Assembly (NCBI GenBank): GCA_030620005.1
Contig: JAUXAJ010000206.1
Location: forward strand, 1 to 9,565
DNA length: 9,565 nucleotides
Direction: 5' to 3'
Origin: Promethearchaeota archaeon
GTDB taxonomy: Archaea > Asgardarchaeota > Lokiarchaeia > Sigynarchaeales > SOKP01
In this document: positions 1-7,417 of the stretch, in pieces
Layout: each line of letters opens with the position of its first letter
How positions within the stretch are numbered: the stretch's first letter is position 1
Made by a program: the position numbers and the translations under genes
The notes under the pieces: generated by a model
Told to the model about the DNA's origin: nothing
What the model saw: the letters and a program-made list of their open reading frames with translations, nothing else
The model's database searches: none

Positions 1-56
1 TATAAATCTTTTAATTGTTCGAAGGGAACATGATGAATGATTTGTAGTGATAACAT
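1..56 (-). CDS. Partial gene: possible class I glutamine amidotransferase-like protein (N-terminus only)
   Basis: On the minus strand an ATG at 56-54 opens a frame that stays open to the left edge and reads MLSLQIIHHVPFEQLKDL. The short stretch HHVPFE after a beta-strand-like start resembles the beginning of class I glutamine amidotransferase proteins of the GMP-synthase-like type, which often start with a strand followed by QHVPFEG. Only 18 complete codons are visible, so the catalytic Cys-His-Glu set cannot be checked. A TATA-like element at 101-110 would give a leader of roughly 25 bases. No ribosome site is seen before the ATG. The gene diverges from the TrmB/coiled-coil gene and shares its 148-bp upstream region. 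It could also be a chance frame; the family call rests on one motif. Confidence 0.4.
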   Translation of the reverse strand, partial: MLSLQIIHHVPFEQLKDL

Positions 57-100
57 GGAGATAATACAAGTGGAAAACTTTATGAAATGATGTGATATGT

Positions 101-110
101 AGATATATAA
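101..110 (-). promoter_or_regulatory. Putative TATA box of the leftward partial gene
   Basis: The minus strand reads TTATATATCT here, centred about 49 bases before the ATG at 56. An archaeal TATA box usually sits about 25 bases before the transcription start, which would leave a leader of some 25 bases. The surrounding DNA is AT-rich, so this is a plausible but weak call. Confidence 0.3.
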
Positions 111-157
111 GATAGAAAAAATTTAATTCAAAATACTCTATTAAAGATTATCAAACA

Positions 158-169
158 TTTATATATTTA
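158..169 (+). promoter_or_regulatory. Putative TATA box of the TrmB/coiled-coil gene
   Basis: TTTATATATTTA lies about 41 bases (centre) before the ATG at 205. Transcription would start near 190, giving a leader of about 15 bases with no Shine-Dalgarno motif (the bases before the start are CAGAAATTAAA). This fits a near-leaderless archaeal mRNA. The 57-204 region holds this promoter and the divergent one, and I see nothing else in it. Confidence 0.45.
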
Positions 170-204
170 TTATCAATTAATTAAATTTTTACCCAGAAAT
201 TAAA

Positions 205-2454
205 ATGTCCCTGAAAAATTTTACAAAAGAACTATTTACACGCTATGGATTAACAGAAGAAGAAATTAATGTTTATTTAGTATGTTTGCGGGTGCCAAGA
301 ACAACGGTCTCTGAAGTCTACTTAACTTTAGAAGAAAAACAAGATATTACATTTGAAAGAGTGCTGGAAATAACAAATACACTTGTTGAGAATGGTTTTT
401 TAAAAGAAGTTGGAGGGATAGTACCTCGATACATTCCATTAGAACCCTTTTTCGAGTTATTTACTAACGAATCAGAACTTTTTCGAAATGAAATTGGCAA
501 AATTAAAGATAATATCTTAACTGACCAATCGGAACGGTTTGCTAAGCTAGAACAAATTCAAGATAATAGCGTTGCAGAGGTAGAAAAAGCTGTAGAATCT
601 CAGATTAATGATTTTTTCGCAGATTCAGACGCAAAGAATAAAGCCAAAAAAGAAAGAATTGATGCTGGAACAGAAAGATTCACAAATACTTCAAAAACAT
701 TAGAAAGAGAACTTCACGAAATAAAAGATAAATTAAACGTTGATCTTGCGTCAATTTCAACATCATTTGTAAAAGAATACGAAGATGGAATTCTAGATGC
801 CAAAAGCGATTTAAAGGGTTTAGTCTCAGAGTTATTAAAAGATTTTGCCAATCGCGTTGACGAGATAGAAACTGTTCTGAAAAAAGATTTAGATAATCAC
901 GTAGATAGGCACGAAAAGATTGCAAGCGAACTCAAACCGCAATTGGAACAAATTCTTGAAAAATATTTAGAACGAATAGATAAAATCGTGGTCGAATTAA
1001 AAGATAAATATTCGAGATTATTAAACGTCCATGTAAACCACGTGAAAACTACGACAGATAATCTTCAGACAAGTATTAAGGCAACCGTAGACGATAGGCA
1101 TTTTTTATTAACCGACCAAATTAGAGATTTTAAAAATAAGACAATAACATTGATAGATAATTTATTAGAAAGTTCTAATAGATTTAGCGATTTTTCGAAA
1201 GAAATCGCCAAAAAGGGATTTTTTTGGGTAGGAAAAAAGCCGAAATACAAGGCGCGATTTGAAGAGATCAAAGCAAATGTTCTGTCAATATCAGAACCTT
1301 TAAGAGAAGACTTTACAAACGAAAACGAGCAATACATTAAAAATACTCGTGAAACATCCGATAATATTAAAAATGAAGTTGTAGAAACTTTATCAACCGA
1401 AAATAACACTCTTGCTTCTGAATCTAAGAAACTCGATAAAGAAGGACAAGAAACCCTAGATGCTCAATTAGAGGCGCTAGCAAAAGATATGGCTGGCGAA
1501 GTTGACAACACCCTACAGAGGGGCATAAAAGATTGCTCCGACACGACCATAAAATTAAAAGACTTGCTAGAAGATTCTCTAAGAGTGCATCATAGAGACT
1601 ATGATCGTGCGATAAACGAACACATTGATAAGTCCCTAAAACATTACGACGATTGCAATTTGGATGTTAAAAATAAGAACGATTCGTGGGTAAGCGAGGT
1701 TAACGCTAATTTCTCTGAAGGGAAGAAGAATATATCTATAAAAATCGACGCTGAAAATGACTTCTGGAACAAAGAATCTGCGGATATGAACAAAAACTTG
1801 GAGAACATGCTTGAAGACCATAAATCCAAGTACGAACAAAATGCTAAAACGCTTCAAAATAGCCTGTCAAATACCACAAGAGATACCGCTCAAAATCAAA
1901 AGGATATCATAGCCGATTTTACTTTAGAGTTCATGAATTCTATTGACGATGCAACAGAATTAGCAGAGACTAATGAAGAAAAATTAACCAATATCTTTAA
2001 CGCATCCAACTCAATCCCAGCAATATCCAAGGTTTCTACATGGCTTGTAATTGGATTGGAAGCCTTAGTTAACTGCATTAAAGACGTGATTTATCGCGTG
2101 AAATCTTCAGTTATTGTAGTAATGCCAGTTGTAGTACCCGAAATTTTATCTGTTGTCTCTGAACACGCCTTCCAAAGGAAATCTGCTCGTTTCATGCTGA
2201 CATCAAGATGGGATCTCTCCGTCTACAAAGACGTAATACAAAGAATGAAAAAATTGGGGAACATTCAATTCCGTCAATTAAACCAACCCGGCGAGTATTT
2301 TGCCATTACCCGCGACGCCGAAGAAGTCATTCTTGCTCCATACTCCGAAAAAAGCTCAGAAATTATTAGCGTTGTTTCGAATCAAGCGGGCTACGCGCGA
2401 TTGTATTCTCAATTTATAGGTCCAATCTTTCAGGCAAATAATAGACCAATCTAA
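205..2454 (+). CDS. TrmB-like winged-helix protein with a very long coiled coil and C-terminal PLD-like domain
   Basis: This is a 749-residue protein starting at an ATG. Residues 1-80 form a TrmB-type winged helix (LTEEEINVYLVCLR, then a recognition region ending VENGFLKEVGG). Residues about 85-605 are almost entirely charged heptad-like helix rich in Lys, Glu, Asp and Asn, with one break at 335-350 (KKGFFWVGKKPKYKARFEEI). Residues about 632-715 alternate strands and helices (SSVIVVMPVVVPEI, SARFMLTSR, GNIQFRQLN, EYFAITRDAEEVILAP) and resemble the C-terminal sensor domain of TrmB regulators, which is PLD-like. Classic TrmB proteins are about 250-350 residues, so the coiled coil is a large insertion between DNA-binding and sensor parts. 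DNA binding or a filament/scaffold role is inferred, not shown. There is no membrane segment. Its last 30 codons are duplicated at 8770-8864. Confidence 0.8.
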   Translation: MSLKNFTKELFTRYGLTEEEINVYLVCLRVPRTTVSEVYLTLEEKQDITFERVLEITNTLVENGFLKEVGGIVPRYIPLEPFFELFTNESELFRNEIGKIKDNILTDQSERFAKLEQIQDNSVAEVEKAVESQINDFFADSDAKNKAKKERIDAGTERFTNTSKTLERELHEIKDKLNVDLASISTSFVKEYEDGILDAKSDLKGLVSELLKDFANRVDEIETVLKKDLDNHVDRHEKIASELKPQLEQILEKYLERIDKIVVELKDKYSRLLNVHVNHVKTTTDNLQTSIKATVDDRHFLLTDQIRDFKNKTITLIDNLLESSNRFSDFSKEIAKKGFFWVGKKPKYKARFEEIKANVLSISEPLREDFTNENEQYIKNTRETSDNIKNEVVETLSTENNTLASESKKLDKEGQETLDAQLEALAKDMAGEVDNTLQRGIKDCSDTTIKLKDLLEDSLRVHHRDYDRAINEHIDKSLKHYDDCNLDVKNKNDSWVSEVNANFSEGKKNISIKIDAENDFWNKESADMNKNLENMLEDHKSKYEQNAKTLQNSLSNTTRDTAQNQKDIIADFTLEFMNSIDDATELAETNEEKLTNIFNASNSIPAISKVSTWLVIGLEALVNCIKDVIYRVKSSVIVVMPVVVPEILSVVSEHAFQRKSARFMLTSRWDLSVYKDVIQRMKKLGNIQFRQLNQPGEYFAITRDAEEVILAPYSEKSSEIISVVSNQAGYARLYSQFIGPIFQANNRPI

Positions 2455-2460
2455 AGCAAA
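2360..2460 (+). repeat. Left copy of a 101-bp direct repeat (3' end of the TrmB/coiled-coil gene)
   Basis: The segment covers the last 30 codons of the gene, its stop codon and six bases beyond. It matches 8770-8870 at 97 of 101 positions. The differences are at 2397, 2403, 2421 and 2441. The match stops sharply on both sides. The two copies lie 6410 bases apart in the same orientation. This may be the left attachment-site-like boundary of an inserted segment, with this copy completing the gene. Confidence 0.85.
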
Positions 2461-2469
2461 CCTATATAA

Positions 2470-3099
2470 TTGATCACGGGAAATTGTACGAGTTATATTG
2501 ACTGGCGTCAAAAGCCAATTACAGAGCTAAAGGAAACTATAATTAATTGTTTCTACTTAAGTAAAAACAATGACGTCGAAGATGAAATTGATAAGATTAA
2601 GACAAAAATTATAAGGTTTTGTTTTTACTTAAGTGATTTAATTGAACGATACAAATTAAATAAAGGATTTAATAAAATTTTTAATGTAGGAAACCTCATT
2701 AAGATAATAAAATATTATGAGACAACAGAGTTTAATGTATTATTAAAAGATCACTATTTTGATCTTAAGATTTTGAAAAAAGATATCAGAGAAGTTGTCG
2801 ATTACAAATTAGAATTTTTTCATGGGACTGATATCGGCGAATATCTGGAAAAACTTGAAAATTATTTAAAAGATGAGATGGAAAGTTCCCCTGATGAAAT
2901 ATCTAATTCAGATTATTTAGAATTAAAACGTTCACTTTTCGAGAGTAATCGATTTTATATACACGAAGAATATAAAAAAGGCAAGATCCGTCAGTTCGCT
3001 CTTTATCTTGATGAACTGAAAAAAAATGCTATCAAACGATTTCTAAGGAGGACTTATGTTTATAACCGTCAAAGCTCTTCATACCGAAAAACAATATAA
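2470..3099 (+). CDS. Unrecognised helical protein with a doubtful start, possibly 5'-truncated
   Basis: The frame holds 209 codons if the TTG at 2470 is used. I do not recognise the protein. It is predicted mostly helical and charged, with no membrane segment or signal peptide, and ends in a basic tail (RFLRRTYVYNRQSSSYRKTI). The start is poor: no ATG occurs before residue 136, there is no Shine-Dalgarno motif, and only a TATA-like CTATATAAT directly abuts the TTG. The frame is the same as that of the preceding gene, separated from it by two TAA stops (2452 and 2467), and it begins within ten bases of the edge of the direct repeat. It may be a gene that lost its 5' end when this junction formed, or one translated from an unusual start. 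Its last 44 bases overlap the next small frame. Confidence 0.5.
   Translation: MITGNCTSYIDWRQKPITELKETIINCFYLSKNNDVEDEIDKIKTKIIRFCFYLSDLIERYKLNKGFNKIFNVGNLIKIIKYYETTEFNVLLKDHYFDLKILKKDIREVVDYKLEFFHGTDIGEYLEKLENYLKDEMESSPDEISNSDYLELKRSLFESNRFYIHEEYKKGKIRQFALYLDELKKNAIKRFLRRTYVYNRQSSSYRKTI
3045..3051 (+). promoter_or_regulatory. Strong Shine-Dalgarno motif before the ATG at 3056
   Basis: AAGGAGG is followed by ACTT and then ATG. It is one of the best ribosome binding sites in the window and lies inside the 3' end of the 209-codon frame, which would allow translational coupling. It is the main reason to consider the small frame that follows. Confidence 0.5.
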
Positions 3100-3217
3100 C
3101 GATGGTATAGGCATTCATCTTTATATTCCACTAAAGAATTCTTCAAAGTTTTTGCTAAAAAAAGTCCATTTTTATGCGGATTCCCTCATCAATATATGCT
3201 CTCTTCTAAACTCTTAA
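3056..3217 (+). CDS. Small 53-residue hypothetical protein, possibly a truncated gene
   Basis: The frame starts with an ATG four bases after AAGGAGG and encodes MFITVKALHTEKQYNDGIGI followed by a mixed strand-like region and a hydrophobic end (SLINICSLLNS). It overlaps the upstream frame by 44 bases in another frame, the arrangement of coupled genes. I do not recognise it. After the stop at 3215 the same frame stays open for another 19 codons up to a TGA at 3275, so this may be the head of a longer gene broken by a nonsense mutation or deletion. No other support is visible. Confidence 0.35.
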   Translation: MFITVKALHTEKQYNDGIGIHLYIPLKNSSKFLLKKVHFYADSLINICSLLNS

Positions 3218-3280
3218 ATTCATTTTAAAAGCGGAACAATAAAAAAATTATCGGTACAAAAGTCTTTATTAAAATGAATT
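3217..3280. repeat. 12-bp perfect inverted repeat between converging genes
   Basis: AATTCATTTTAA at 3217-3228 pairs perfectly with TTAAAATGAATT at 3269-3280 across a 40-base spacer. It sits between the rightward frames and the stop of the leftward 1335-residue gene, so it could form a stem in transcripts from either side. The arms are AT-rich and lack a compact loop, so a structural role is uncertain. Confidence 0.4.
3241..3247 (-). terminator. Poly-T terminator candidate for the ATPase-nitrilase gene
   Basis: The minus strand carries seven consecutive T residues about 46 bases after the stop codon of the leftward gene. Archaeal RNA polymerase commonly stops at such T-runs without needing a hairpin. 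It lies inside the spacer of the inverted repeat. Confidence 0.45.
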
Positions 3281-3292
3281 CAGCACCATCAT

Positions 3293-6200
3293 TTAAAAAT
3301 CCCTGCTTAATTCTTTTTCAAAAGATTTGCACTCCTCTTCACGATCTTTAAAGGGACTTTCTTTACCTGGTTCGTATTGGCGTTCATATGTAAGATTAAA
3401 AATGCCTGAACCTCCATACTCGGCTAGATTAACAAAAACGATTGTAATATCCTTATTCTCTCTATCGTGAATTATGTTGCTAAATTTATGTATGAATGGA
3501 TTTACTAATTGCGTAAAAGAGGGGACAAGAATCGTTTTTACTTGATTTTTATCCATCCATTTATCAATAACTTCATAATTAACTAAAAAGTCTTTACAGA
3601 TGAATACTGCTAGGCTTCCGACAGATGTTTCAATTTTTAAAAAATTAGGTTTGGGTATAATTGGAATACCTTCAATTCTTTCTCCTAATTTTGACACGGA
3701 AATGTTTTTTATTTGGAAAGTAAATTTTCCATTTGGATTGATAACGACTGCTTGATTAACATAAGTGCAATTTTCAAATCTGGGAATACTAACGATGTTT
3801 TCAAACTCGGGGTGCCTGATAAAATCGTCGGAATATTCTTTAACAAAGTCATCGTAATATTCCTTTAATTTTTTCAGTTTTATGTGTTCCATCCCCCCAA
3901 TAATAATAATACTTTTTTCTTTAGAAAAATTGATCAATGAACTTAATACTTGATAAGGTAATGTGTTTTCTGGAAAAACGAGAATGCTTCTATGTTTGAT
4001 GATTTTTTTCCCTTCATTTTCAAGTTTGTGTAATTTTTCCATTATTCTCGTGGATAATTCATTTGCTTGTTCTTCGGTGTATGATAGCACCTTGGACTTC
4101 ACGCTGGTTTCGACGTTCCAATGCGAGGCACAAGTCGCCATTAATCGCTTTTCCTCAACACACTCAATTTCATTGTTGTGTAATTGGTATAAAAAGAATT
4201 TCTCGCAATCTTTAAGTATTGTATCCTTGCTATTAAGGTTAATAGTAATCGGTTCCACGCTTAAGAAAATTGCATTTTGAATTAAACGAGTTTCATATTT
4301 TTCATCGAAGGTGCCAAGATTCAAAAGGTTCTTGTAATCTGGGTCATATTTTTTCCGCCCACTGAAAAGTCTATCAAACATTTTCAATGAATGCAACTGA
4401 AAGTCTCGTTTATCGGTTATCATGAGATCGTAATAATTATTTTTAGAGAGGTAAAACGCCGTTTCTGTAGGATTGTAATCAAAAATTTCATCGATAATTT
4501 GGATTCTACTTACTTTTGTGATTCCATTACAAGTAAATTGACCTGTTTCATCTTTTTTACATAAGTTTACATAAATAGTATTTGTCAATAAATCGTCAAA
4601 ATTGTTGATGTCAAGAAAAAAAGGAGACTGTGTCGCAACAAAAATCTGGAGAGTTTGAGAACTCTCATTTAAATAATTAAAAAATTTTCTCTGCAAGCTT
4701 GGATGCAAACTCACTTCTGGTTCATCTATAAAAATAATTCTATTATTATATATATCTTTAACACTTTCATCAAACGCAGAGCTAATATTTTCTTCTTTTA
4801 ATTCTTCTAATAATTTTTCATATATAATGGCAGGCTTAAGTTTTAAAAATTCGATAATAAAAATCAAGTTTAATAATTGTTGAGTCCCACTACCAAAAGA
4901 TTTCCAATTAGAGATTTCTTTACCCGTCCAATTATCGTAAAATGTTATCTTATGCCTTCCACCCCTTCCAAGATCTTTTACTTCTCTAACTTCAATATCT
5001 TCAAAAAAAAGTACAACTTGATGTTTCCACTTTTCCCATATTTGATTGAATTTTATAAATAATTGTCTCCCTTTATCAATAATATCCCTATCTTCGCGTG
5101 TTAAAATATCAGTTTGTTTTAGATCAAGGGAAAATATATCAATTATTTCCAGAAAATTTGGAATTTTCCAAGTGGTAGGTTGAATTTCATTATTCCTATT
5201 TTCAATATCTACTGGCTCATTTTTCAGAAATCTATTTGTTATTAAATTTCTTAAATTATTTAATACCTCTATTAAACCTTCTTTGATATCTGGTTTTCTT
5301 CCGATCGGTTCATCGAGATCTCTGTTATGAGGGACGTAATAAAGCTCATAAACGTAGAATTGAGGATGTTTTTGATGAAATTCGTGTACAGCTTCATGGT
5401 TATCGTATGTTTTGTTATTATAGGATATGTTTTTAAAACAATTTGTTAATCTTAAGGTCTTTCCACTATTATTTTTTCCAATAAAGATGTTAAGATCTGA
5501 ACATTGTTGTTCTTCCGAGTCAATTTCTATGCTAATGATCTTATACTTTTTCTTTCTTTCAACAAATAAGTCCCTTTCTGATAACTCACTAGTATCTATT
5601 GACTTTTTTAATTGTGATGTAATACTTACGGGTAAATTAAATTCCATTACATCTAAATTTGGAATATTAGATAATCTGTTTAAAAGTTGAGTGAAGTTTC
5701 TCTTGTGTTCCGGTTTTATTTCATCCCAAATTTTTTCTGGTCTCGATGTACGATAAAAAGAAACAAGAATTATGTGATAATTAAAAATAGAAGAATTATT
5801 TCGGATAAATGATACTTCACAAAATAAGTGAGAGTCAGGTAAATTTAATTTCACCTCACTCCACAACCTTGGAAATTCTAAAGATATTCTCCCTCTTCCT
5901 TCAAAATCAGAATATTCAGTTGTTCGAGGATATTTCTCGAAAATTTCGTCAAAAAGTAATTTTATTTCATCCCTTAATTCTGCCAACCTTCTTCCATAGT
6001 AATAGAACTTAGCATGATCAAAAGTCTTATAGTTGTATTTTATTAAAAGATCGTTAACTCTTGACTTTGTATTGATATCTTCAACCAATTCTGATTTTAT
6101 TATTGCATCACAAGCATTAACTATTAAATAATTATAGTAATTGTGGTAGTGACTTGCAGGTCGGTTTGCAGCGCTTAAAAAAAACTCCCGCATCACTTTA

Positions 6201-7300
6201 AAATTTTCCCCGGTCATAAACCAATCTATATTCTCTAAAATGATATTCTTTAATTCTTCAATTCGAGAATTTAACATATTTTCTATTATTTCGCTAGATT
6301 GATTTTTACCAGCGTTGCGATCTAAAATATTAATTTCAAGAAATGGATCGATGATTTTTAAGACAGATCCCGGGATTAATTCTCTATTTTTGATACCTTC
6401 ATAGATCTCATTAAGAATTACTTCAAAATCCATTAAAAACTTGTCAAGATCAGAACAACTTAATCTACAGATTAGCTTATAAAATTCTGGCAATGAATTT
6501 AATCTGATTTTTTCAAAATGAACAGTAAAATGTATTTTAAACATATTATTTGCCAATTTCTCATAACGATACCACCTTATTTTTTCCCTATCAGTGCTTA
6601 ATGTAAATCCTTTTTGCTCATCTGATCTTTCTCTTATATAATTCAAAATAAAATGAAGTTTACATTCCTCATAAAAAGTGTGAAATATCACATCACCGCT
6701 CAGATAATTGTTGACAAAAGACATTTTATCGATCTTAACGTAAATTGGGAGTAAAACAATTGAATATAGCGGGGAATTCAAGCGGAAATTATGGATCTGT
6801 AAAGCTTGTTCAATAAGGGGGTAAAGTTCCTTTCTTCCTATCTTGATCAGATCTTTTTTTATGAATTGAAATCTTTCATGATGTTTTACATGTAAATCTT
6901 TAAACTTAATAGTAAATTGGATGGAATTGTATTCTTTATCAATGTCCAAAAGATAATTACTGGTGCGCCTACCTTTAATGTAATTAATAAAAGAATCAAT
7001 GTCATCATTAGATATCACTTTTACATTCCGTTCAGCAGATTCACAAATCTTGGGCCAATATTCTTCAAATTTTTGAATTTCTAAAGCTTTAGACTCTATT
7101 TTAAAATCCGATGTTTCGGTATTTTTTTCCAACTTTTTCTGAAGGGATAATACTTCTTCTTTCGTTTTACTCGTGAAACGCATTATTGAGATAATATATT
7201 CCCAATGACCATCATGTTTATAGTAAGCAGCTCTGAAATCTATTGTGCGATATGAACCTTTTAAGAGCGAGATTGTTTTTCTTAATTCCAAATTTCTCAT
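3293..7300 (-). CDS. ABC/OLD-like ATPase fused to a C-terminal nitrilase-family hydrolase; candidate defence protein
   Basis: This is a 1335-residue protein starting at ATG 7300-7298. Residues 1 to about 585 match nothing I recognise. Residues about 587-905 are an OLD/RecF/AAA_21-type ABC ATPase: Walker A GKNNSGKT (608-615), signature SFGSGTQQLL (801-810), Walker B IIFIDEPEVSLHP with D859 and E860, and a switch motif ATQSP (889-893) with Gln where His is common. The signature lies about 190 residues after Walker A, with no long coiled-coil arms. From about 1060 the protein looks like a nitrilase superfamily domain: FPENTLP with E1111, a lysine near SKLGE (K1198 or K1204) with E1207, ICKDF with C1235, then ILVPSFT and GGSGIF. 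OLD proteins carry a TOPRIM nuclease after the ATPase; here a hydrolase takes that place. Nitrilase domains occur in DRT1-type defence reverse transcriptases. A cytoplasmic defence role is inferred. Confidence 0.85.
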   Translation of the reverse strand: MRNLELRKTISLLKGSYRTIDFRAAYYKHDGHWEYIISIMRFTSKTKEEVLSLQKKLEKNTETSDFKIESKALEIQKFEEYWPKICESAERNVKVISNDDIDSFINYIKGRRTSNYLLDIDKEYNSIQFTIKFKDLHVKHHERFQFIKKDLIKIGRKELYPLIEQALQIHNFRLNSPLYSIVLLPIYVKIDKMSFVNNYLSGDVIFHTFYEECKLHFILNYIRERSDEQKGFTLSTDREKIRWYRYEKLANNMFKIHFTVHFEKIRLNSLPEFYKLICRLSCSDLDKFLMDFEVILNEIYEGIKNRELIPGSVLKIIDPFLEINILDRNAGKNQSSEIIENMLNSRIEELKNIILENIDWFMTGENFKVMREFFLSAANRPASHYHNYYNYLIVNACDAIIKSELVEDINTKSRVNDLLIKYNYKTFDHAKFYYYGRRLAELRDEIKLLFDEIFEKYPRTTEYSDFEGRGRISLEFPRLWSEVKLNLPDSHLFCEVSFIRNNSSIFNYHIILVSFYRTSRPEKIWDEIKPEHKRNFTQLLNRLSNIPNLDVMEFNLPVSITSQLKKSIDTSELSERDLFVERKKKYKIISIEIDSEEQQCSDLNIFIGKNNSGKTLRLTNCFKNISYNNKTYDNHEAVHEFHQKHPQFYVYELYYVPHNRDLDEPIGRKPDIKEGLIEVLNNLRNLITNRFLKNEPVDIENRNNEIQPTTWKIPNFLEIIDIFSLDLKQTDILTREDRDIIDKGRQLFIKFNQIWEKWKHQVVLFFEDIEVREVKDLGRGGRHKITFYDNWTGKEISNWKSFGSGTQQLLNLIFIIEFLKLKPAIIYEKLLEELKEENISSAFDESVKDIYNNRIIFIDEPEVSLHPSLQRKFFNYLNESSQTLQIFVATQSPFFLDINNFDDLLTNTIYVNLCKKDETGQFTCNGITKVSRIQIIDEIFDYNPTETAFYLSKNNYYDLMITDKRDFQLHSLKMFDRLFSGRKKYDPDYKNLLNLGTFDEKYETRLIQNAIFLSVEPITINLNSKDTILKDCEKFFLYQLHNNEIECVEEKRLMATCASHWNVETSVKSKVLSYTEEQANELSTRIMEKLHKLENEGKKIIKHRSILVFPENTLPYQVLSSLINFSKEKSIIIIGGMEHIKLKKLKEYYDDFVKEYSDDFIRHPEFENIVSIPRFENCTYVNQAVVINPNGKFTFQIKNISVSKLGERIEGIPIIPKPNFLKIETSVGSLAVFICKDFLVNYEVIDKWMDKNQVKTILVPSFTQLVNPFIHKFSNIIHDRENKDITIVFVNLAEYGGSGIFNLTYERQYEPGKESPFKDREEECKSFEKELSRDF

Positions 7301-7330
7301 TTATACATCATTTTATGCATTGTTTTTTAA

Positions 7331-7340
7331 AAAATATAAA
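7331..7340 (-). promoter_or_regulatory. Putative TATA box of the ATPase-nitrilase gene
   Basis: The minus strand reads TTTATATTTT, centred about 36 bases before the ATG at 7300. Transcription would start near 7310, leaving a leader of about ten bases and no ribosome site, so translation is probably near-leaderless. The same decamer lies before the membrane-protein gene, suggesting each has its own promoter although they point the same way. Confidence 0.45.
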
Positions 7341-7417
7341 TACTTAATTAAATTAATTTATAATACTTGTTTTTGGATTTCAATTAGAAAATCGGATATA
7401 TATTTATTTTAATTGAT

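Noticed and set aside
1065..1857. Minus-strand open frames opposite the TrmB/coiled-coil gene
   Set aside because: They lie opposite a clearly coding, coiled-coil gene, have hydrophobic low-complexity translations and no ribosome sites. They are antisense shadows.
3963..6012. Plus-strand open frames opposite the ATPase-nitrilase gene
   Set aside because: They overlap well-defined ATPase and nitrilase motifs on the other strand and show no recognisable protein features.
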